A stretch of 36,449 nt of DNA from contig NZ_LFQU01000029.1 of the NCBI RefSeq assembly GCF_001275135.1, forward strand, positions 1 through 36,449, read 5' to 3'. This document shows, piece by piece, positions 9,878 to 18,927 of this stretch. A program made the translations under genes and the position numbers. The first letter of the stretch is position 1. Each line of letters opens with the position of its first letter. Below the pieces are notes generated by a model. That model was not told the origin of the DNA. It did no database searches and saw only the letters and a list, made by a program, of their open reading frames with translations. The stretch comes from Xylanibacter rarus. Its GTDB lineage: Bacteria; Bacteroidota; Bacteroidia; Bacteroidales; Bacteroidaceae.

Positions 9878-9965
9878 TGTTGTAAAAGGCGGCATATTAT
9901 AGCGTAAAAGACCGCCTTTCGCATCTCAATATGTGGTCTTTCGGCGTGCAGAATGATGCCTTTTG
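9878..9965. repeat. Four-unit 22-bp quasi-palindrome array, copy P1
   Basis: The four units start at 9878, 9900, 9922 and 9944. Each fits the pattern TGYAAAAGGYGNCCTTTTG to varying degrees, with the conserved CTTTYG block at an exact 22-bp step (9916, 9938, 9960); unit 1 is the most degenerate. Neighbouring units can also cross-pair, for example AAAGGCGG of unit 1 with CCGCCTTT of unit 2. It sits in the gap between the convergent glycosidase and nucleotidyltransferase-like genes. Confidence 0.85.
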
Positions 9966-10050
9966 CATCATGTTACATTTACTTCGAAGATTTGTTCTTA
10001 ACGTGTTGGCGTGCCGTGCAGCTGGTGGTGCATATCCGCGGCGGCGTTGT

Positions 10051-11130
10051 CTAATATCTGGCAGCCATTCTCCAAAAGAAATGATAGAGCCTGAAGACGG
10101 GCTCCCATAGGCTCTCGCCGGGGAAGATGAGCATGAAGCGTGCGTCGCGCACAAGTCTCTGTATGTTCTTTTTCAGTTGACTTCCGCGGTATTTGTCTAT
10201 GCGTTTGTCGTAGAAGCCGAAGTTGCCCGAGAGCATAATCTCATTGAGCAGAAATCTGCCGAGCCGCTCGTCTGCCTTGACTATGAGATATTTGTCGTCG
10301 AGACAGAACACCTTCTGCATCACATACATCACCGCTGTGGCCATCTTATAAAGTCCGCAGCGCTTCAGCGTGCGTGTGTCTGCCTCCTGTTCTGATGCCG
10401 TGAATCCCTGGCGCAGCACGTAGTAATAGTCTAAGAGCTGCTTTAGACCTATGCCCTCATGAAAAAAGTGGTTTGAGATGTGTGCCATCTGATATATGCG
10501 GTTGAATGCTGCAGTGGGCACGGCTATGCTACCGGCTCCGTCGGGCAGCTGCACAATGTTTGCAAACTGCTTGCCGGCGTTCTTGCTGAAATAGTCCTGC
10601 AGTCTGGCGTTGCTTATCAGATTGTTCATAAACTGAGGGCGGTAGTGCAGCTCAACGGTGGTTCCGCCATAGTCGGGAAAGTCAGTGTGGTGATAGCATC
10701 GCTTGCATCCCGGAGCCATATAGCCTACGGTCTTCATCACCTTCTTGTATCCTCCCTCTGCCCATATGTCTATGTCGCCCGGCGTGCGCATGTGCGGGTC
10801 GGGGTAGAGCAGGGCGTTTCCCTGTCCTTTAAGCAGGCAGGTGCGGAGTCCTTTGCGTCTGAATGTTTCAGAAACTTTAGCTGCGTTGACGTTTACCTTT
10901 GTGTTGAGTTTGGCTATCTGGCGGCTTAGGGCAAACCATCTCATGGTCATCTCCTTTTCGGGCAGACATTCTTTGGGCAGGCGGTTAATGCCATGGAAGA
11001 TAACGCCTTGAAGGTTTTGTTCCTTGGCCATGCGGAACAGTATCGGCCAGTCGGCGGCAGTTATGCCTTCGGGAGCCGGCTGTGATTCGTCAATAGAAAA
11101 CCGCAGAAGCTGAAAAAACTTTGATGTCAT
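10051..11130 (-). CDS. Nucleotidyltransferase-like protein (NTP_transf_5 type)
   Basis: The 359-residue product resembles the Pfam NTP_transf_5 family, uncharacterised nucleotidyltransferase-fold proteins often found near surface-polysaccharide genes. The best mark is the central stretch KGQGNALLYPDP followed by RTPGDIDIWA. There a Gly-rich strand and a D-x-D pair (GDIDIW) stand where the metal-binding residues of the fold would be. No signal peptide or membrane segment is seen, so it should be cytoplasmic. It is the last gene of a minus-strand group, 18 bp after the TPR protein gene, which suggests co-transcription. No polysaccharide genes adjoin it here, so its substrate is unknown. The ATG at 11130 gives a start typical of the family. 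Confidence 0.75.
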   Translation of the reverse strand: MTSKFFQLLRFSIDESQPAPEGITAADWPILFRMAKEQNLQGVIFHGINRLPKECLPEKEMTMRWFALSRQIAKLNTKVNVNAAKVSETFRRKGLRTCLLKGQGNALLYPDPHMRTPGDIDIWAEGGYKKVMKTVGYMAPGCKRCYHHTDFPDYGGTTVELHYRPQFMNNLISNARLQDYFSKNAGKQFANIVQLPDGAGSIAVPTAAFNRIYQMAHISNHFFHEGIGLKQLLDYYYVLRQGFTASEQEADTRTLKRCGLYKMATAVMYVMQKVFCLDDKYLIVKADERLGRFLLNEIMLSGNFGFYDKRIDKYRGSQLKKNIQRLVRDARFMLIFPGESLWEPVFRLYHFFWRMAARY

Positions 11131-11148
11131 TGTGCTGCAATAAACGGG

Positions 11149-11823
11149 TTATTTGCATTTAGCGTACAGATCCTTCAGCGCTCCGCGTGCAACTCCGCTT
11201 CTTACGAGCTGGTCGAGCAGGGCTTTTGCCTCTCTCTTCCTGTCCATACTGATGAGCACTTCTGCCTTTGAAATGATGTAGTCTTGGTTGTCGGGCTCGC
11301 GTTTAAGCGCCTCGTTGTAGTCATACAGTGCCGTTTCGTATGAGCGCATCTCTTTCTCGAGTTCTGCTCTTGCGGCATAGACGATGCTGCTGTCTGGGAA
11401 CATTTCAACAAGATTGTTGAACTCGTCCATGGCCTGTGCGTTGCGCTTCAGCTGTATGTATGTGTATGCCAGTCCGAGTCGTGCCTGCATGTTGCGAGGT
11501 GACATTCTCAGAAAGTCCTCATAGTCGTTTCTTGCCAGTTCATACCTGCGCATGTTGTTGTTGGCGTAAGCTCTGAAGTAAAGTGCCGAAAGGTTCACCG
11601 TATCCTTTTTCAGAATAGCGTTGCATGTCTCTGCTGCGTCTTCCCATTCAAGCAGCTGAAGGTTGACGGCAGCTTTCTGCAGCAACAGGTCCGTAGAGTC
11701 GGGATGAAGATAAAGCTGGCTGTTTATTACAGATAAAGAATCACGCCATTGCTTTTGCGTCTGCGCCTTTAGGGCGGTGACGCCAAGCAATAGCGTGAGT
11801 ATGCAGATAATTTTAATTTTCAA
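11149..11823 (-). CDS. Secreted tetratricopeptide-repeat protein
   Basis: The 224-residue product has a signal peptide (about residues 1-20, cleavage likely before Gln21 in LKAQ), so it is probably periplasmic. The rest is made of TPR-like helical hairpins of about 34 residues; the clearest are ALYFRAYANNNMRRYELA, ARLGLAYTYIQLKRNAQA and the last containing ALYDYNEALKREPDN. TPR domains bind other proteins; no enzymatic motif is present and no partner can be named. It lies 42 bp after the DUF349 gene and 18 bp before the nucleotidyltransferase-like gene, so the three probably form one transcript. Confidence 0.8.
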   Translation of the reverse strand: MKIKIICILTLLLGVTALKAQTQKQWRDSLSVINSQLYLHPDSTDLLLQKAAVNLQLLEWEDAAETCNAILKKDTVNLSALYFRAYANNNMRRYELARNDYEDFLRMSPRNMQARLGLAYTYIQLKRNAQAMDEFNNLVEMFPDSSIVYAARAELEKEMRSYETALYDYNEALKREPDNQDYIISKAEVLISMDRKREAKALLDQLVRSGVARGALKDLYAKCK

Positions 11824-11865
11824 TTTACTTATCTATGTTTATTGTTCTGACCGTCTTGCCGAAAA

Positions 11866-13757
11866 TCAGTCTTCGTCTTTGTTCTCGGCGTCGATGGCCT
11901 TAATCTTTTCGCGTACAAGGTTCATGTCGTCCTTAAGCTTCTGAACCTTTCTGTTCATTTCGTCGATGAGGCTGTTGCCCTTCTTGCTCGAAGCGTTAAG
12001 GAATCCGAGGTTGTTCTCGTAGGTCTGAACTTCCTGCTTGATTGCCTCATAGCGGCGCATCAGGCGTGCGCGTTCGTTGTCGAGAGCGTCAGCGCCCTTC
12101 TCTGCAACGTTCTTCAGGTTGTTCTTGAACTTGTCGAGACGGCGGCGTGCTGTTGATATGTTAAGCTCTTTGTAAAGCTTGTCCAGTATGTCGTGATACT
12201 CTTTGTAGAGCTTGTCTTTCTCCTTAAACGGAACGTGGCCTACAGCGTTGTATTCGTCGATAAGCTCGCGCACTTTGTCCTGTATGTTGTCTCCGGCATT
12301 CTCAGCCAGTGCTTTCAGCTGTTCTATTATGCCGCGTTTCTTCTCGAGGTTGGTGCGCTCCTCGTTGCGTGTGCCGGCGTTGGCGCTGTTGCGTGCCTCA
12401 AAGAAGTGGTTGCATGCAGTGAGGAACTCGTTCCACAGCTTGTCGCCAAGTTTCTTAGGCACCATTCCTATGGTCTTCCATTCCTTCTGCAGGGCTATCA
12501 GCTTGTCGCTTGTCGACTTCCATTCGGTGCTGTCCTGCAGGGCCTTTGCCTGCTCGATGAGTGCTCTCTTCTTGTCGGCATTCTCAGCAAACTGCTGTTT
12601 CATGTTCTTGAAGAATTCAGCTTTCTTGCTGAAGAAGTCGTCGCAGGCAGCGCGGAAACGCTCAAAGATCTTTACGTTCATCTTCTGCGGAGCGAAGCCT
12701 ATGGTCTTCCATTCAGCCTGTATGGCGATGATGTCCTTGGTCTTCTTCTCCCATTCGCCTGCGGTCTTTATTTCTTCCTTGGCTATTTCTTCAATTTTCT
12801 CGCACAGCGCTGTCTTCTTTGTGAGGTTGTCTTCCTCTTTTGCGCGCAGCGATTCGAAGTGCTGCTGATGGCGCTTGTTAATTATAGTAGATGCTGCCTT
12901 GAAGCGTGCCCACACTTCCTCGCGCAGTTCCTTTGCAACAGGGCCGGTCTCACGGAACTCCTGATGCAGTTTCTGCAGCTGGTGGAATGCGCTTATCACG
13001 TCTTCCTCTGTGCCGAGTTTTTCGGCAGCCTCGCATATCTTTGTCTTTATTTCAAGATTCTTCTTGAAGTCGTATTCGCGTGCCTCGCTGTTTAGTTTCA
13101 GCAGGTCGTAATACTGCTCAACGTAGAGCTGATAGTTGCGCCACAGCTCATTCGCCTTTTCTGCCGGCACGAGCTTGATTTCTTTCCACTCCTGCTGCAG
13201 CTTCTTGAAGTCCTGATATGATTTGTTGGCTTCTTCGGGCGAAGTAACCATAGCTTTAATCTTCTCGATGATGTCGAGCTTTTTCTTCAGGTTTTCCTGC
13301 TTTTCTTTTCCTGCTCAAGGAACAGTTTGGCGCGTTTTTCCTTTATTACGCCCATCTCAGCCTTAAACACCTCTTCGTCTTCGTCAGGAAGCACTTTGTA
13401 GTTTGCCGGGTCGCCGCCTCCCTCAAGATATGCTTTCATGTCAGCTTCTCTTTCGGCAAAGTGAAGTTTGTAAAAGATTGTTTTGAGGTAATCTATTTCG
13501 CCTTTCTGAGGATGCTCGTCGCTGTGTGCGATTTCTTTCACCCTTTCTATTATTTCGCTTTTGCTTTTATATACTTTTTTCAGTGCGGCAGCTTCAGAAC
13601 TTTCTGAGACAAATTCTCCTGTTTCGGTGGTGTCGGTTGTCACTTCTGCGTTGTTTTCATTGGCAGCGCAGTTTTCTTGCATGTTGTTATCGGTTAGTTC
13701 AACATTCATTTTCTCAGTGTTCTCTTGGCTGAGTGTCTTTTCTTGAGAGTCCATCAT
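11866..13757 (-). CDS. DUF349 repeat protein, interrupted by a frameshift
   Basis: DUF349 proteins are long, charged, helical cytoplasmic proteins of unknown function, common in Bacteroidota. The 3' part (11866-13251) carries five DUF349-like repeats, marked by EWKEIKLVP, EFRETGPVA, EWKTIGFAP, EWKTIGMVP and EYNAVGHVP. The 5' part (13287-13757) encodes an acidic low-complexity N-terminus and a helical region that ends prematurely after LFLEQEKKSRKT. Adding one base near 13305, where the coding strand reads GAAAAGAAAAGC, joins the two parts as LEQEKEKQENLKKKLDIIEK. This is a smooth helix and gives about 630 residues, a usual length. So one base is missing, by error or by mutation. A candidate promoter lies about 50 bp upstream of the start. 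Confidence 0.88.
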
Positions 13758-13808
13758 ATAACTTTTTATTCGTTCATGAATTGATTTTCAGGTAAAACCT
13801 TAGGTGTG

Positions 13809-13816
13809 CAAACTTA
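13809..13816 (-). promoter_or_regulatory. Candidate -7 element for the DUF349 operon
   Basis: The minus strand reads TAAGTTTG, a match to TAnnTTTG, followed by C as is common. The start point would be near 13802, about 45 nt before the ATG at 13757. The -33 region is AT-rich without a clear TTTG. Confidence 0.5.
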
Positions 13817-13869
13817 ATTAAAAATATTGTAAATACCTAATAAATTTGGAAAAAAACGTTTTTCTTGGG

Positions 13870-14796
13870 TTAAATGAGCCTTTTGTGGCGGAAAATCCAC
13901 CATGATATGCCTGAAATGAGCACGGATACTATTATGGCTATCACGAAGCCGTATTTCCATTGTTCCATGCCGTTTATGAGGTTCATTCCGAGCAGGCTGG
14001 CTATGAGCGTGGGGAACATCAGGATAATCGACACTGATGTGAGCGTACGTATCACGGTGTTCATGTTGTTGTTGATGATACTCGAATATGTGTCCATGGT
14101 AGATTCGAGAATGTCAGAGTATATGTTTGTGGTTTCGCGCGCCTGGCTCATCTCGATGTTTACGTCCTCAATCAGGTCGGCGTCGAGTTCGTCCACCTGC
14201 AGCTTGAACTTCAGCTTTGCCAGAAGGTTCTCGTTGCCGCGGATGGATGTGATGAAGTAGGTCAGCGAGTCTTGCAGTCTTGACAGGCCTATGAGCGACT
14301 CGTTGTTCACTTCCTTGTCAAGGTTGCGCTTTGATTTTTCTATCAGGCTGTTTATCTGCTTCAGCCGTTTCAGATACCATACGGCCGAAGAGAGGAACAG
14401 GCGGAAAATCATGTCGACGTAGTCGGTGAAGCCCTCGCCGCGCTTCTGCTGATAGCTCACGAAGTCTATCATCATGTTTGTTTCGTGAAAGCACACCGTG
14501 ATGGTTACGTCTCGCTTGTGTATTATGCCGAGCGGCACGGTGGTGTAGGGCGTTCTCGATCTGATTTCCTTTACAAAAGGTATACGCAGGATTATGAGCA
14601 TCCAGCCGTCATCGTATTCATAACGGGCACGCTCATCATTATCGCTGATGTCAGAAAGGAAATAATCGGGAATCTTAAATTCATTTTCAAGAAGACGCTG
14701 GTCTTCTTCCGTCGGGCATGTCACTTGTATCCAGCAGTTAGGCTCCCACTCGCCAATCTGCCTAAGGCCTTTGGTTGTGTTCCAATATGTTCTCAT
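13870..14796 (-). CDS. corA: CorA-family divalent cation transporter
   Basis: CorA proteins are pentameric inner-membrane channels for Mg2+ (some for Co2+, Ni2+ or Zn2+). The 308-residue product has the usual plan: a long soluble N-terminal domain with extended helices, then two C-terminal membrane segments (about 246-268 and 281-301). The signature Gly-Met-Asn (LLGMNLING) sits at about 270-272, at the end of the first segment. The final residues (FRHKRLI) are basic, as expected for the cytoplasmic end. Length is typical. It lies 112 bp upstream of the DUF349 gene on the same strand but has its own strong promoter. Which metal it carries cannot be told. Confidence 0.92.
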   Translation of the reverse strand: MRTYWNTTKGLRQIGEWEPNCWIQVTCPTEEDQRLLENEFKIPDYFLSDISDNDERARYEYDDGWMLIILRIPFVKEIRSRTPYTTVPLGIIHKRDVTITVCFHETNMMIDFVSYQQKRGEGFTDYVDMIFRLFLSSAVWYLKRLKQINSLIEKSKRNLDKEVNNESLIGLSRLQDSLTYFITSIRGNENLLAKLKFKLQVDELDADLIEDVNIEMSQARETTNIYSDILESTMDTYSSIINNNMNTVIRTLTSVSIILMFPTLIASLLGMNLINGMEQWKYGFVIAIIVSVLISGISWWIFRHKRLI

Positions 14797-14925
14797 TTGC
14801 TAATCCTCCGAAACGGTTATGACTGCACGGCGGTCAGCATCAATGAGCAAACCTCCGCGCCTACAAGTTCATATTTTCCGCGTAATAATCGTCCATGAAT
14901 AAATTAAAATTTCTGTTTTGCGGTG

Positions 14926-14956
14926 CAAAGATACTGCAAGTTGGGCTAATCTCAAA
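14926..14956 (-). promoter_or_regulatory. Bacteroidetes-type promoter for corA
   Basis: On the minus strand TTTG (14956-14953) is followed after 19 bp by TATCTTTG (14933-14926), matching both parts of the Bacteroidetes consensus at the usual spacing. The start would be near 14919, giving a leader of about 120 nt. Confidence 0.8.
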
Positions 14957-15067
14957 ATAAAAATGAATGAAATGAATTTTAATTTTGTATTTAAATTGTG
15001 TTACAATGGCTTGTTGCGTTTCTTTGTTCGGTTTTTGTCGTGTTAGTTGTGCTTATGTAAATTAAAG

Positions 15068-15106
15068 CAAGGCTCTATAGCCTTTTTGTCGGCGTATAGA
15101 GCCTTG
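15068..15106 (-). terminator. Possible terminator hairpin between the lipoprotein gene and corA
   Basis: CAAGGCTCTATA at 15068-15079 is the perfect inverse complement of 15095-15106, with a 15-base loop. Read on the minus strand it is followed by CTTTAATTT, a weak T-rich tail. It lies 237 bp after the stop of the minus-strand lipoprotein gene and directly next to repeat copy R2. Confidence 0.5.
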
Positions 15107-15108
15107 AG

Positions 15109-15302
15109 GCCACAATCGGTCATTCCGCAGCATGTGTATTAATCCTATTAGCAGTCTGATGCTTTCTCTGTCTTGTTCTTTTATATTGTCGTCCTGCCGT
15201 CTGATGTTTTGTTTGTTTGGCCGTCATTTCAGCTAAAATTCAGACGATAATAGGCTCAATAGATAACATTGATTCTGCCGAATACTTATGACCAATTGGG
15301 GC
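15109..15302 (+). repeat. Dispersed ~200-bp element with terminal inverted repeats, copy R2 (diverged)
   Basis: GCCACAATCGGTCAT at 15109-15123 and the inverse of GCCCCAATTGGTCAT at 15288-15302 form 15-bp termini that match at 13 positions. Internal landmarks of the family are kept in order: ATGCTTTC, then ATTGTCGTC, then CTCAATA, then CCGAAT, then ATGACC. The rest has diverged strongly from copies R1 and R3. It lies just downstream of the minus-strand lipoprotein gene. Confidence 0.6.
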
Positions 15303-15342
15303 TGAGCTGTCATTTTGTGTTGACTGTATGTGTAGTGCCGGT

Positions 15343-16878
15343 CTATTCGGGCAATATCGAGACGGATATCGGCGCATAGTCGGATGGCGAGAAGCGGTTC
15401 AGTTGCTTCGATGCGGTGTACGTGCCGCGGAAGTTGGTCAGTCCGCCAAAGTTATACAATACTCCGTTTACACATTCCGTTTCGCCTGTCCAGCTGAATG
15501 TGCCGAGCATCTTCAGCGGTTGCGGGTTGCTGCTGCCTGCCTCGTAGCGCACTACTGAGCCGTCGCTCAAGGCATAGATATAGCCGCCGGCAACGCCGAT
15601 GAAACTGAAGTCGGAGGCGAGCGAGTCGGCTGGGGCACAGCGTTGCGCCGTCAGTTTGTTGCCGTCTATCATGTATGCCGTGTGCCGGCTGTCGTCCAGC
15701 AGCCATGTGTTGCCCCTGCCGTCAGATGTGGCGCGTGTGTTTTCGCCGAATGTCGTGCCGTGTGCTGTTTTGCCGTCTGCCGTGGCTATTATGTTGCCGT
15801 TGCTGTCTTTGTCAAGTCTGTATGCGCAGATGTGGGTGTCGGTTACGGCATAGACGATGTTGGCACTTATGTTGACGGCCTTTACTTCTCCGTTATGCGT
15901 GGCGGCAAGGTTCCATTTTCCTGATGCGAGATAATATATTCCGCCGTCGCCTATGATAACGGGTGTGCCGTTCCAGCATGCGCCCTGACCGCTGACGGGC
16001 ATGTCGGCGTATGTTTCTTCGGCGCCTGTCGCCGTGTCGTATGAGCGCAGTTCGTTGGTTGTCACGGTCTGTTCATATCCCAGGTTGGTCTTTTCCACTA
16101 TGCCTCCGCCCATGTATATAGTGGTGCCGTCGGTGAAGTGAGTGGTGGCAGAGCCGCTGTTGCTCAGCTCGCCAAGTTCTTTGTAGACGGTGTTCTGCTT
16201 TACGCGCAGTGTATTTACAGATGCCTCGCCTGCAATAGAGAATTTGCCTTTGGCCTCGCCGTCGGCATTCAGGATGACATAAGGGCATGCCTCATATTCC
16301 TGACCTTTCTTTATATACACGATAGGTTCCTTTTCGGGATAGGTGGCGTCGGGATCAGTGAAGCTGAAGCTGCTGCCGCTCACTATCCCCAGCTGCTGCA
16401 TGCTGCTTTCAGACGAGCGTCCGTTGTATATCTTTACATACACTTTGCCGTCGCGGTAGCAGGCAGATGTCAGCACCACTCCCGTAGTTTCGCTCTCTGC
16501 TGCCGGCTGTTTCACCACAATCTGCATAGAGTCTGCCGCGGCGCGTGTGCCGGCCGCGTTGCTCAGGCGTATGTAGCCAATGCGCTCTTGTCGGGTGATG
16601 TTGCGTGCAGCTATAATCTTTACGCTCTCGCCGCCTTTGCCTCCCATCTGCGACAACTGCAGCCAGTCGGCCGACGATTCTGCCTCCCATGGCTGTGCCG
16701 TGGGTATGGTTATGTCGGCTTGTTGGCCTTCTGCCGACAGACTGACAATGCCTTTGTCGGGAATAATTGGGTCGGGGTCAGGGCCGGGTGACAATTCTTC
16801 GTCGCTGCTGCATGATAATGTCAGTGGAAGAGTGCATGCCATGATGCACCATAGTGATAGTTGATAAAAGTTTTTCAT
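15343..16878 (-). CDS. Lipoprotein with a BACON-like domain and a C-terminal propeller-like region
   Basis: The 511-residue product has a lipoprotein signal ending in LTLSC (acylated Cys23) followed by acidic residues, typical of Bacteroidota lipoproteins destined for the surface. Residues about 42-125 look like a BACON domain (WEAESSADWLQL, then GYIRLSN and IVVKQ), a beta-sandwich often linked to glycan or mucin binding. From about 230 to the end come repeated short beta strands with Gly-Gly and Trp/Tyr ends (TTIYMGGG, GACWNGTPVIIGDGG, GGYIYALSDG, GVLYNFGGL), which suggest a Kelch-like beta-propeller. No catalytic motif is seen. It stands alone, without SusC/SusD or enzymes beside it, so a link to glycan use is an inference from the domain only. 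Confidence 0.72.
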   Translation of the reverse strand: MKNFYQLSLWCIMACTLPLTLSCSSDEELSPGPDPDPIIPDKGIVSLSAEGQQADITIPTAQPWEAESSADWLQLSQMGGKGGESVKIIAARNITRQERIGYIRLSNAAGTRAAADSMQIVVKQPAAESETTGVVLTSACYRDGKVYVKIYNGRSSESSMQQLGIVSGSSFSFTDPDATYPEKEPIVYIKKGQEYEACPYVILNADGEAKGKFSIAGEASVNTLRVKQNTVYKELGELSNSGSATTHFTDGTTIYMGGGIVEKTNLGYEQTVTTNELRSYDTATGAEETYADMPVSGQGACWNGTPVIIGDGGIYYLASGKWNLAATHNGEVKAVNISANIVYAVTDTHICAYRLDKDSNGNIIATADGKTAHGTTFGENTRATSDGRGNTWLLDDSRHTAYMIDGNKLTAQRCAPADSLASDFSFIGVAGGYIYALSDGSVVRYEAGSSNPQPLKMLGTFSWTGETECVNGVLYNFGGLTNFRGTYTASKQLNRFSPSDYAPISVSILPE

Positions 16879-17108
16879 TGCTTTATATTTTTTATTAACG
16901 ATTGCATGTCGCGAAAATATAAAGTCTTTGTGTCCTGCATTTCACGGCTTTCCGTGATTTTTTATTTACAGGTGCAATAGGTGTTGTGGCTCTTTTTATA
17001 TCTTGTGGCACATCAGTTTATGGCGTGTTGTCGTCGTTTCAGGTTGATGTATGCCGTATAAATTTTAGACATTGTGTATCGTCTTGAAAATCAGTCGGTT
17101 ACGGATGT

Positions 17109-17196
17109 ACTTGCAAAAGGTGTCCTTTTGTCTTCCGAAAGACGGCCTTTTAGCCTCTGAAAGATGCCCTTTTGCAGTGCGTTTTGTGGCCTTTTG
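17109..17196. repeat. Four-unit 22-bp quasi-palindrome array, copy P2
   Basis: This is the most regular array. The units start at 17109, 17131, 17153 and 17175, with the CTTTTR block at 17125, 17147, 17169 and 17191 (exact 22-bp steps). Unit 1 contains the perfect hairpin CAAAAGG-tgt-CCTTTTG. The outer ends TTGCAAAAGG (17111-17120) and CCTTTTGCAA (17190-17199) are also inverse complements, so the whole array can close on itself. It sits between pepD and the lipoprotein gene, both on the minus strand. Confidence 0.9.
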
Positions 17197-17302
17197 CAAA
17201 TCGGCTGTGTGCATCGTCATTAATTTGACGTGCCGGCATGATTTTCCGCTTCTTGTCGTGTGGCGTGTTTATGGCGTTCTTATGCCAGGTGCTGCAACGG
17301 AA

Positions 17303-17347
17303 AAGGCGGAAGGTTCGGGGCTCATTTTGCCCTTTGCCTTCCGCCTT
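17303..17347 (-). terminator. Terminator after pepD
   Basis: AAGGCGGAAGG at 17303-17313 pairs perfectly with CCTTCCGCCTT at 17337-17347 (11 bp), with further GC pairing in the loop. On the minus strand it is followed by a short TTTT. It begins 45 bp after the pepD stop. Confidence 0.65.
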
Positions 17348-17391
17348 CAGCATGTATTAGGTTTGTGTAATTTTTATCGTTTCAGCTAAAA

Positions 17392-18855
17392 TTATTTAGC
17401 CGGAATCTCTTCGAGAGTCTTTACGAGCAGATCCCAGAACTTGGTTGTTGACGGCCAGTGAGCACGCTCTGTCGGAGTGTGGGGCGACAGCAGTGTCGGA
17501 CCGAACGAGCAGATGTCGAGACCCGGATATTTAGACAGGATGATGCTGCACTCCAGTCCGGCATGAACCACCTGAACAGTCGGCTCCTCGTTGAACAGGT
17601 TCTTGTAGATGTTGCGCATAACCTTGATCAGTTCGCTGTCGGTGTTGGGGTCCCATCCGCCGTAAGCGCCGCTGAACTCAACCTTCATTCCGGCCATGTT
17701 GAAGCAGCTCTCGAGCGATGTTGACAGATCCTCTTTCATTGTCTCGCTTGAACTGCGGGCAAGAATCTTGATGGCAGCCTTGCCGCCGTCGATGTCAACT
17801 ATTGCAAGGTTAGATGATGTCTCTACAATTTCGGGCATTGTGGGGATGTAGCGCCATACGCCGTTGTGTGCTGCGTAGATGGCGTCAACCAGGTTGTCCT
17901 GAATTTCCTGCGGCACGATCATTTCGGGCAGTGCTACGTCCTCGGCTACAACCTCGATGTCGCTCTCTATGCCTTTGTATTCGTTGTTGAATGTCTCCTT
18001 ATATTCGGCAACGATAGCCTTCAGGTCTTCAACGTTCTCTTTCGGCAGAGTGAGCACTACTTCAGCTTCGCGCGGAATGGCGTTGCGCATGTTTCCGCCG
18101 TGCCAGCTTGCCAGGCAAGCCTCGTCTTCTGCTATAGCCTCGCGTACTATTCTTACCATCATCTTGTTGGCATTGCCGCGGCCTTCGCATATTTCCAGAC
18201 CAGAGTGTCCTCCCTTCAGGCCCTTTATTGTTATTTTAACGGCTGCGTCTGTCTTGTCGCTTTCAGCCTCCTGATAGTCGAGAGTGGCTGTAATGTCAAC
18301 GCCGCCGGCGCTTCCTATGATGAGCTCGCCTTCCTGTTCGGTGTCGAGGTTGAGCAGAATCTCGCCCTCAAGTTCGCCTCCGGGCAGTCCGTTTGCTCCG
18401 TACATGCCTGTTTCCTCGTCGGCTGTTATCAGTGCCTCGATAGGTCCGTGCTTCAGGTCTTTAGCCTCCATGACAGCCATGATGGCAGCCACGCCCAGAC
18501 CGTCGTCGGCTCCGAGAGTTGTGCCTTTAGCCCTTACCCATTCGCCGTCGATGTAAGTTTGTATCGGGTCAGTCTCAAAGTTATGAGTACTTGTCTTTTC
18601 TTTTTGTGGAACCATGTCCATGTGTGCCTGCAGAATCACCGTCTTGCGGTTTTCCATGCCGGGTGTGGCGGGCTTGCGCATAACGATGTTGCCTGCCTCG
18701 TCTTTAAATGCTTCAACGCCTGTGTTTTTTGCGAAGTCGAGCAAGAACTGCTGAACTTTCTCCAGATGTCCTGACGGACGTGGAACCTGTGTCAGTGCAT
18801 CAAAGTTTCTCCAGATGCACTCCGGTTTGAGATTTTTAATTTCGCTCATAGTCAT
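17392..18855 (-). CDS. pepD: Aminoacyl-histidine dipeptidase (M20 family, PepD)
   Basis: PepD is a cytoplasmic zinc peptidase that splits dipeptides such as Xaa-His. The 487-residue product has the usual length and the M20 metal-site motifs in order: His78 and Asp80 in QAHMDMV, Asp117 in TLGADDGLG, Glu147-Glu148 in ADEETGM, and a late VHAGLECSI with a metal-ligand His. A lid/dimerisation domain lies between (about 210-390; KGGHSG). No signal peptide is seen. Two start codons, at 18855 and 18849, are possible and differ by two residues. It follows the flippase-like gene by 72 bp on the same strand and has its own downstream terminator. Confidence 0.93.
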   Translation of the reverse strand: MTMSEIKNLKPECIWRNFDALTQVPRPSGHLEKVQQFLLDFAKNTGVEAFKDEAGNIVMRKPATPGMENRKTVILQAHMDMVPQKEKTSTHNFETDPIQTYIDGEWVRAKGTTLGADDGLGVAAIMAVMEAKDLKHGPIEALITADEETGMYGANGLPGGELEGEILLNLDTEQEGELIIGSAGGVDITATLDYQEAESDKTDAAVKITIKGLKGGHSGLEICEGRGNANKMMVRIVREAIAEDEACLASWHGGNMRNAIPREAEVVLTLPKENVEDLKAIVAEYKETFNNEYKGIESDIEVVAEDVALPEMIVPQEIQDNLVDAIYAAHNGVWRYIPTMPEIVETSSNLAIVDIDGGKAAIKILARSSSETMKEDLSTSLESCFNMAGMKVEFSGAYGGWDPNTDSELIKVMRNIYKNLFNEEPTVQVVHAGLECSIILSKYPGLDICSFGPTLLSPHTPTERAHWPSTTKFWDLLVKTLEEIPAK

Positions 18856-18927
18856 TATAGATTAAATTGTTATCAGGTCAGTCCCTCCGCGCCGTATGCC
18901 GGCACTTCGGTATGTCCATATTTATTG

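Noticed and set aside
9878-9965. 22-bp-unit arrays as CRISPR arrays
   Set aside because: The units are degenerate, there are no spacers between near-identical repeats, each array has only four units, and no cas gene is in the window.
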